From the NCBI GenBank assembly GCA_012797085.1, contig JAAZPT010000162.1, positions 1-33,816 on the forward strand: 33,816 bases of DNA, read 5' to 3'. Below are positions 28,585 to 33,816 of the stretch, piece by piece. The stretch comes from Christensenellaceae bacterium. GTDB taxonomy: Bacteria; Bacillota; Clostridia; Christensenellales; Aristaeellaceae. The notes under the pieces are model-generated. The model saw nothing but the letters and a program-made list of their open reading frames with translations. It was not told where the DNA came from and did not search any database. The position numbers and the translations under genes are program-made. Position 1 is the first letter of the stretch. Each line of letters starts with the position of its first letter.

Positions 28585-28955
28585 AAGCAAACAACGGTAT
28601 ACCCCATACATGCAAGGCTTGCTACTGCATATAAAGGTACACGCAATTATGCAAATGATTTTTACAAAGGAAAACTAATTAAAAATCATTTTGAAAGACA
28701 TAAAAACGAGTTTGGAGTAAAAACGGAAAGTGAATATGTAAATAAAGCAAGAAACTTTTTTGAAAGACCTATAACAACGGCAGACAGAAGTTTTACAACT
28801 GTACAAAATACATATTTTAATACAATGTTGTTACAAACGAGTTTGGCATAATTAACGAATATGGGGGTATATCAACTTATATGAAACCAGTTGAAAGATT
28901 TGAATACTGGTACAAACAAATGAATGATTATTATCTAAAGAGGAAAACAAAATGA
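28561..28955 (+). pseudogene. MGGRG-headed CdiA-C-like/phage nuclease-type toxin, frameshifted
   Basis: ATA-start frame: IGGRGSAGKQTTVYPIHARL...KNHFERHKNEFGVKTESEYVNKARNFFERP...TYFNT, premature TAA at 28849-28851. The shifted frame continues TNEFGIINEYGGISTYMKPVERFEYWYKQMNDYYLKRKTK* to a TGA at 28953-28955 overlapping the next gene. Confidence 0.65.
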
Positions 28956-29185
28956 TTGAAGAATATGCACGTGGTGAAAATTTTGAATGCCCCGTATGTA
29001 AGCAAAAAACAATTAGAATGATTTTTGATATTTGTGATGTTTGCGGTTGGCAGTATGATTTGGCATATCACGATATCCCCGACAGGATTGGAGCAAATAA
29101 AATCAGCTTAAATCAAGCAAAAGAAAATTATAAAAAATATGGGTATTTTGACCCAAAGTATTTACACGAAAAAACAAATAATTAA
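28952..29185 (+). CDS. CPCC-type cysteine-rich protein, candidate immunity protein
   Basis: CPVCKQKTIRMIFDICDVCGWQYD...GANKISLNQAKENYKKYG resembles PF14206-like CPCC proteins; ATGA overlap with toxin frame. Confidence 0.75.
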   Translation: MIEEYARGENFECPVCKQKTIRMIFDICDVCGWQYDLAYHDIPDRIGANKISLNQAKENYKKYGYFDPKYLHEKTNN

Positions 29186-29189
29186 AAAT

Positions 29190-29226
29190 CAACCAAAAGC
29201 AAGGCTAAACACCTTGCTTTTATATT
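29190..29226 (+). terminator. Cassette terminator repeat, copy 2
   Basis: caaccAAAAGCAAGgctaaacacCTTGCTTTTatatt. Confidence 0.8.
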
Positions 29227-29253
29227 GCGATAATTTAGAAAGGAAATAATAAC

Positions 29254-29649
29254 ATGGGCGGTAGAGGATCAAGTTCCGGAGTAAGTGTTAAGGGAATACC
29301 TTATGGTTCTGAGTATACATCTGTATTAAACATCATTAATATAAAATTTCTTAAAAAAAATGACGGCAGTTCAACGGCACCATTGGAAACTATGACAAAA
29401 GGGCGTGTTTATGTGACTATAAATGATGAAAACAGGTTAAAATCAATATCATACTATGACAATAACAATAAAAGAATGAAACAAATAGATTTAGACCATT
29501 ATCATAAAGTTAAAGATAAAAACGAAAAACCACATAAACATTTAGGTTATTATCATAACGAAAAAGGTGATAGTACATTATCTTATAAAGAAAGTAAAAT
29601 GGTTGACTTTGTTAATAGAGTATGGAATAATAGAACTAATAAGAAGTAG
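29254..29649 (+). CDS. MGGRGSSSG-headed phage-associated toxin-like protein 3
   Basis: 131 aa; MGGRGSSSGVSVKGIPYGSEYTSVL; conserved His-rich tail QIDLDHYHKVKDKNEKPHKHLGYYHNEKG; RBS AGAAAGGAAATAATAAC-ATG. Confidence 0.65.
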   Translation: MGGRGSSSGVSVKGIPYGSEYTSVLNIINIKFLKKNDGSSTAPLETMTKGRVYVTINDENRLKSISYYDNNNKRMKQIDLDHYHKVKDKNEKPHKHLGYYHNEKGDSTLSYKESKMVDFVNRVWNNRTNKK

Positions 29650-29690
29650 TTTAGGAGGAAAACAAAAGATTTTGTAATCTTTAAACTCCG

Positions 29691-29714
29691 GTGCGACTCC
29701 GGACTTTTTATTAA
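29691..29714 (+). terminator. Short hairpin + T-run (TCCGG-tgcgact-CCGGA-cTTTTTA)
   Basis: 5-bp stem followed by T5. Confidence 0.5.
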
Positions 29715-29779
29715 AAGCATTGTTGTATTTTACACAGTGCTTTTTTTATACAAAAATATTATAAATTAGGTGATATAAA

Positions 29780-30090
29780 TTGAGTGATAATTTAGTGCCT
29801 ATGTCGGAGCGAAGCAAGGACGAAGTTAGAAAGCTTGCAAGAACAGGCGGTATTAATTCAGGTAAAACACGCAGAAAGCAAAAAGCACTAAAAGAAATAT
29901 TTAAAACCTTGCTTGATGAAGAAGTTACCGACAACAAAGGCAACAAAAAAACGGTTAAAGAAGTCGGAGCAATCAAGATTGTACAGGAATATTTAAAAGG
30001 CGATTTTAAAGCCTTTGAACTTGTACGAGATATGATTGGTGAAAAGCCGGCAGATAAGGTTATCGTTGCCGAAGTTGCAAAAGCGCTAGC
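29780..30090 (+). pseudogene. Phage small-terminase / KGG-motif-like protein, 3'-truncated
   Basis: MSDNLVPMSERSKDEVRKLARTGGINSGKTRRKQKALKEIFKTLLDEEV...EYLKGDFKAFELVRDMIGEKPADKVIVAEV, then an unrelated tail AKALALVLLMSCLVLVP up to the stop at 30130. Confidence 0.6.
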
Positions 30091-30115
30091 CTTAGTATTG
30101 TTAATGTCTTGTTTA

Positions 30116-30151
30116 GTTTTAGTCCCATAACGGGGCTTTTCTATTTATAGT
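30116..30151 (-). repeat. Solitary degenerate copy of the right-edge CRISPR-like repeat
   Basis: GTTTTAGTCCCATAACGGGGCTTTTCTATTTATAGT against consensus GTTTTCGTCCCCTAACGGGGCTTTTGTATTTAGAAC, about 29/36 matches. Confidence 0.6.
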
Positions 30152-30206
30152 TAATCATTTTTAAAGCTCTAATCAAGGGCATTTAATAATATGCCCTCTA
30201 GGGAAG

Positions 30207-30755
30207 TCACTCCCATATATCCATGTCTTCTTTTTTAAGAGAATATCTTTTTTGCCCTTTAACTCCTATGATTAAAAATATAATGCCTGCGATTGTACAA
30301 GCTGTGCCGAATGCGGCATTTATCCAAAAGGCTGAACCTTTCTCACTTATATAACTAAACATTTGAATAAGGAAATATACACCAAGGAAAAATTGCGATA
30401 ACCCTATGCTTTTGAAATGTGAATAGCGTTTTTTCGCCTGTTTAATTAACTCCGCATTTTCCGTATATAGTTCAAAGGGGCCATCCGCTTTATTCTTGCG
30501 CAAGTAAATTTTTCCGGCATATTCCGTTACAACGCTGATTCCGCTCTGCTCTAAAAATGAAATATAGTCTTTTTTCTTGGAGCCGGAATAGTTTGGAATG
30601 TCGAGCTTATATTGAAATTCTACAGGTGAAACATCTTCAAACTCATATTCTCCGTTGCTGTAGCCTATGAGCATAAGGCCGTTATTGCCTTGCTGATTTA
30701 GCCATTCTTCCTCCTTGTTGAGGTCAAGAAAGGTCTTTTTAATTATGGTTTTCAT
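30207..30755 (-). CDS. DUF2812-family membrane protein
   Basis: 182 aa; N-terminal EEEWLNQQGNNGLMLIGYSNGEYEFEDVSPVEFQYKLDI, two TM helices; translationally overlaps PadR gene. Confidence 0.8.
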   Translation of the reverse strand: MKTIIKKTFLDLNKEEEWLNQQGNNGLMLIGYSNGEYEFEDVSPVEFQYKLDIPNYSGSKKKDYISFLEQSGISVVTEYAGKIYLRKNKADGPFELYTENAELIKQAKKRYSHFKSIGLSQFFLGVYFLIQMFSYISEKGSAFWINAAFGTACTIAGIIFLIIGVKGQKRYSLKKEDMDIWE

Positions 30756-31077
30756 TTTCTTTCTCCTTCATCTCATTTCCATTACGCAATAATTCTTCCA
30801 AACGGATGAGCTCAATCTCAAAAAATTGTTTTCCTAAATCTGTAATAATATACTCAATTTTTCTGTCATATGGCTCCCCCTCCAAGGGCTTTATCCATCT
30901 TTTTTTTTGCAAGCTGTCCAAGGCTCCGTATAAAGTTCCGGCTCCGAGCCTTACACGGTTATCAGTCATTTCCGCAATATCCTTCATAAGAGCATATCCA
31001 TGGGCCGGACGGTGAAGACGAAGCAAAATATAGTAGGTGGATTCCGTCATAGCTTTTGCATTTTTAAATTTACTCAT
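30739..31077 (-). CDS. PadR-family transcriptional regulator
   Basis: 112 aa; LHRPAHGYALMKDIAEMTDNRVRLGAGTLYGALDSLQKKRWI. Confidence 0.92.
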   Translation of the reverse strand: MSKFKNAKAMTESTYYILLRLHRPAHGYALMKDIAEMTDNRVRLGAGTLYGALDSLQKKRWIKPLEGEPYDRKIEYIITDLGKQFFEIELIRLEELLRNGNEMKEKENENHN

Positions 31078-31104
31078 TGTTCCTCCTTTGTATTACGATT
31101 TCTG

Positions 31105-31166
31105 ATATATCGTTTAACGTAATATATCGTCAAACATAATATATCGCAAACCGTAATAGTTGTCAA
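31105..31166 (-). promoter_or_regulatory. PadR-gene promoter with three 17-bp tandem direct repeats
   Basis: Plus-strand units atatatcgtttaacgta (31105-31121), atatatcgtcaaacata (31122-31138), atatatcgcaaaccgta (31139-31155). Minus-strand -35 TTGACA (31161-31166), 17-nt spacer, -10 TATATT (31138-31143). Confidence 0.75.
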
Positions 31167-31214
31167 TAGAAAATTTAAAAAAATTTTTGAAAATAAGAAG
31201 ACGGCTCCTTTTAA

Positions 31215-31256
31215 TATTATTATGACATCTTCATGTGGGAAGATGTCATAATAGTA
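31215..31256. repeat. Long perfect inverted repeat
   Basis: ATTATGACATCTTC-ATGTGG-GAAGATGTCATAAT (14 bp perfect, extendable to about 18 with one G-T). Confidence 0.85.
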
Positions 31257-31330
31257 CTCTTTATACACTTAACAAAAGCTTTTAAAATCAAGCTTTTCAA
31301 CATATTTTTGAAAGCGGGCCTTTGACATAT

Positions 31331-32080
31331 CTAAAAATTCTTGAATAAATATTGGCCATAGACCTTTTCCCCCAATACGGTTAAGGCTTTTTCGGGGCAA
31401 TTGTTTACGCAACGATAGCATAATGTACATCTATCATGGGAAATTGCTTTTTCTTCCACAAATATATTTTTTGTGGGGCAAAGTTTACTACAGAGGCCGC
31501 AGCCTGTACATTTATTTGTATTAATTACAGGCTTTTTCTTATAAGAGGATACTGCATTTCGGAACCATAGCCGCTGTAAAAGCAAGCCCGATACACGATT
31601 AAAAATGCTCAGCCCGTCCTTATGAGGATTGTTTTCTTTAAGCCTTGATACTGCAATACCAATTTTTTCCTTTGCCCTATTTATCATTTTTTTATTTGCT
31701 TTATAAGAAGTTTTCAATATTGGCGAATCCGAAATGGAATCCGGCATACGCAAATGTAAGCCTCCTAATATATGGGCAGAGTCAAATAAACGAGCGGCGC
31801 ACCCTGTACCGTCACCGCTAAAAAAAGCCATTGTAGCTATAATATATATCTTTTTTCCGTAAAAGCATTTTTGGTTATTCACTATAAAATCATGGACTAT
31901 TTTTGGTAAATTACTAAAATAAACAGGGTATCCGAAAACTATAATATCTTGACTTTTAATTTTATCAACTACAGAAGGATCCTCTATAGAAACAATATAC
32001 GCTGAAGGATCAAATTGCCTTACAAAAGTCTCAACACAATATTTAGTGTTCCCTGTTCCGCTGAAGTACACGCCTAACAC
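31331..32080 (-). CDS. EFR1-type flavodoxin-ferredoxin fusion
   Basis: 249 aa; MLGVYFSGTGNTKYCVETF flavodoxin start; two 4Fe-4S motifs CTGCGLCSKLCPTK and CTLCYRCVNNCPEKA. Confidence 0.92.
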   Translation of the reverse strand: MLGVYFSGTGNTKYCVETFVRQFDPSAYIVSIEDPSVVDKIKSQDIIVFGYPVYFSNLPKIVHDFIVNNQKCFYGKKIYIIATMAFFSGDGTGCAARLFDSAHILGGLHLRMPDSISDSPILKTSYKANKKMINRAKEKIGIAVSRLKENNPHKDGLSIFNRVSGLLLQRLWFRNAVSSYKKKPVINTNKCTGCGLCSKLCPTKNIFVEEKAISHDRCTLCYRCVNNCPEKALTVLGEKVYGQYLFKNF

Positions 32081-32191
32081 GATATTCTACCCACCTGTAA
32101 ATTAATACATTAACAATTTTATTTAGCATTATCCTCTAAGAAAAGATCGGGAATAAATTCCGTTTATTGTATAGAATAGTTTTTCTTAAAT

Positions 32192-32923
32192 TTATTTTTT
32201 AGCAAGCCAACCCCTAAAAAGGCCGCCTTGAAAGAAGGAAATAACGAAAAAGAACACACTTGCCATAGGTACAAAAATAAAGGAAGGAATCATAATACGG
32301 GTATATTGTTTGCCGAAAAAGGAGCCATTATTTATCGCAATACCCATACGAATTAGAAAGAACAAAACCCCCGCATTAAAAAACAAAAGAACACCCACAT
32401 TTTGCAAAATAGGCGAAAGATAACCGGTACCCCAAAAAACTCCGGTTTGTATTCCATTTATGATATACCGTGTTAAATACATTACTATTTGTATAGCAAA
32501 GACGATGCGGGTAACATTCAGCATTACACCGCCTCCTATTCCTACGCCGCCGCACCAATTAATTCCGGCTCTAAGGCAAAAGTTTTCAAGCACCTGCATA
32601 AGGGGTTCATTCTGCCGCCCTTCTATGAAACCGTTATTGGCAATACAATAAAGATTTGTGTGCAGATTATTCTCCAAAAAGAACTTTTCCGCCTCCTCTA
32701 AAAAAGCCAACACATGGGAGGGGACGCCATCTACATATAAAGGTAGGCAAAGCACTACGGAGTCCGCATCTTTAAGCTCTTCAAAAATAGGTGCATAATC
32801 GTTTTTGAGCCTCAGTTTTTTTATAACTTTATCACCCTTTAAAAACAGACTTTGCAGTGCAGCAAGGTATGATGAAGCACTCAGGCTTTTTTTAGGGCTG
32901 CAATTAATCAATAATGTTTTCAT
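32192..32923 (-). CDS. Flavodoxin-like NAD(P)H-dependent oxidoreductase with C-terminal TM segments
   Basis: 243 aa; MKTLLINCSPKKSLSASSYLAAL; SVVLCLPLYVDGVPSHVLAFLEE. Confidence 0.8.
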   Translation of the reverse strand: MKTLLINCSPKKSLSASSYLAALQSLFLKGDKVIKKLRLKNDYAPIFEELKDADSVVLCLPLYVDGVPSHVLAFLEEAEKFFLENNLHTNLYCIANNGFIEGRQNEPLMQVLENFCLRAGINWCGGVGIGGGVMLNVTRIVFAIQIVMYLTRYIINGIQTGVFWGTGYLSPILQNVGVLLFFNAGVLFFLIRMGIAINNGSFFGKQYTRIMIPSFIFVPMASVFFFVISFFQGGLFRGWLAKK

Positions 32924-33408
32924 AAAGCTGCCTCCGCTTCTGAAGCCGATTCGAAAAAAAGCACCTCGGTTTCCCTGTATCCATCGTTAATGGCATTCCT
33001 TTTTGCCATATAAGTGAAGGTGGCTTTTTCCTGCTCCGTAATATCGCCATATACAAGCACTTTCATAATATTATGCTTTCCATAGCGCAGTGTATGGTGC
33101 ATCTCCCCTTTTCGATATGTGCAAAGGGGTGTAGAAGAACCTATTGTTCTATCCATAACGTTTTTAATTTGCGTACTGTAAGCGCCGTAAAGATTTTTTG
33201 TGATAATAATCAGCTCATCCGCACGCCCCAAAATACGGCATGCCGTATGGAGTTTGTCTTTAATAAAACATTCCGCCGGATGCTTTGTCCAGCAGCCGAA
33301 ACAGCCTTTACAAGGGGCATATTTACCGTCCGCTTCAATAATAGCATCGCACTTTGTTAAAAGCCGTTCGCTATGGATTGTATCTAAATCGTGTAGTATA
33401 ACTTTCAT
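32920..33408 (-). CDS. Flavodoxin-family protein with CxxCxxCW motif
   Basis: 162 aa; YAPCKGCFGCWTKHPAECFIKD; LIIITKNLYGAYSTQIKNVMDR; overlaps next gene. Confidence 0.82.
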   Translation of the reverse strand: MKVILHDLDTIHSERLLTKCDAIIEADGKYAPCKGCFGCWTKHPAECFIKDKLHTACRILGRADELIIITKNLYGAYSTQIKNVMDRTIGSSTPLCTYRKGEMHHTLRYGKHNIMKVLVYGDITEQEKATFTYMAKRNAINDGYRETEVLFFESASEAEAAL

Positions 33409-33550
33409 AGTTTTTTACCTTTCAAGTTGTTAGTAAGCATTAACGCTGTGGTTCATTGCATATTATATTTTACTATGAATTATCTTGATTATTTGCAAAT
33501 TTTGTGTAAAAGATAGGTTAATACGAAATATGGCTATATAAAGTCATCAA

Positions 33551-33593
33551 AACAAGCCCTTTAGGCTTTACGGATGGGCTTAAAGGGCTTGTT
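33551..33593. repeat. Inverted repeat / hairpin
   Basis: AACAAGCCCTTTAggc ... gcTTAAAGGGCTTGTT, 13 bp perfect plus 2 bp after one mismatch. Confidence 0.8.
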
Positions 33594-33712
33594 GTAGCAG
33601 TTTATTATGGAAGCAGCAATATAACTTGGGTGCTGTTATAAAAATTAAATATTCAACAAAAAAACCTATACAATGCCTAAAGGCATAAAATAGGCTAAAA
33701 ATATTAGTTGGT

Positions 33713-33816
33713 TTTTTAGTCCCCTAGCGGGGCTTTTGTATTTAGAACATAGAAGCTTGTGCCAAGTTGGCGGATGCTGTAGTTTTCGTCCCCTAACGGG
33801 GCTTTTGTATTTAGAA
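33713..33816 (-). CRISPR. Candidate terminal end of a CRISPR array: two 36-bp repeats and one 33-nt spacer; array would continue past the right edge
   Basis: R1 33713-33748 TTTTTAGTCCCCTAGCGGGGCTTTTGTATTTAGAAC; R2 33782-33816 GTTTTCGTCCCCTAACGGGGCTTTTGTATTTAGAA (last base beyond window); spacer atagaagcttgtgccaagttggcggatgctgta. No cas gene in the window. Confidence 0.6.

Noticed and set aside
29691-29714. TCCGG-TGCGACT-CCGGA as a tRNA T-arm / att-site remnant
   Set aside because: 5-bp stem and 7-nt loop match T-arm geometry, but no acceptor, anticodon or D-arm can be found upstream and a T-run follows; a terminator is simpler.
31074-31268. 64-aa ORF upstream of PadR
   Set aside because: Overlaps the PadR promoter repeats and an inverted repeat; no convincing RBS or family resemblance.
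33713-33816. Edge repeats as ordinary intrinsic terminators (CCCC-taac-GGGG-cTTTT)
   Set aside because: Not fully excluded, but near-identity over the whole 36 bp including the TATTTAGAAC end, with unrelated 33-nt sequence between, fits CRISPR better; kept as the main alternative.

Overview
AT-rich Firmicutes/Clostridia-like chromosomal window. (1) About 1-11400, minus strand: a two-gene cell-surface locus. It has a 666-667 aa secreted low-complexity/pilin-domain protein and a giant adhesin-like ORF of at least 3116 codons that runs off the left edge. The ORF track misses the giant ORF because it has no stop in the window. (2) 12390-16646, minus: a four-gene operon of VWA + solute-binding-like lipoprotein, XpaC-like protein, a second solute-binding-like protein, and a TelA-like protein. 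(3) 16778-26587: DUF6326-like protein, alcohol dehydrogenase, two alpha/beta hydrolases, an FMN_bind-MarR-flavodoxin-flavodoxin operon, another flavodoxin, a CPBP protease, an SPFH/band-7 protein and an RseC-like protein. (4) about 26640-30150: a decayed prophage remnant. It contains two toxin/immunity-like cassettes sharing a 53-bp perfect 5' header (RBS + GGRGS codons, ATA in place of ATG) and a 37-bp 3' terminator repeat, a third MGGRGSSSG toxin-like gene, a RelBE-type pair and a truncated small-terminase/KGG-like gene. (5) 30207-33408, minus: DUF2812-PadR pair and three more flavodoxin-type proteins. (6) Right edge: two 36-bp CRISPR-like repeats separated by 33 nt, with a degenerate solo copy 3.6 kb upstream at the prophage remnant boundary. 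The strongest candidates for something new are the header/terminator-bounded toxin cassettes, the edge CRISPR-like repeats with their solo relic, and the VWA/SBP-XpaC-SBP-TelA operon. All family assignments come from reading motifs; no database search was run.
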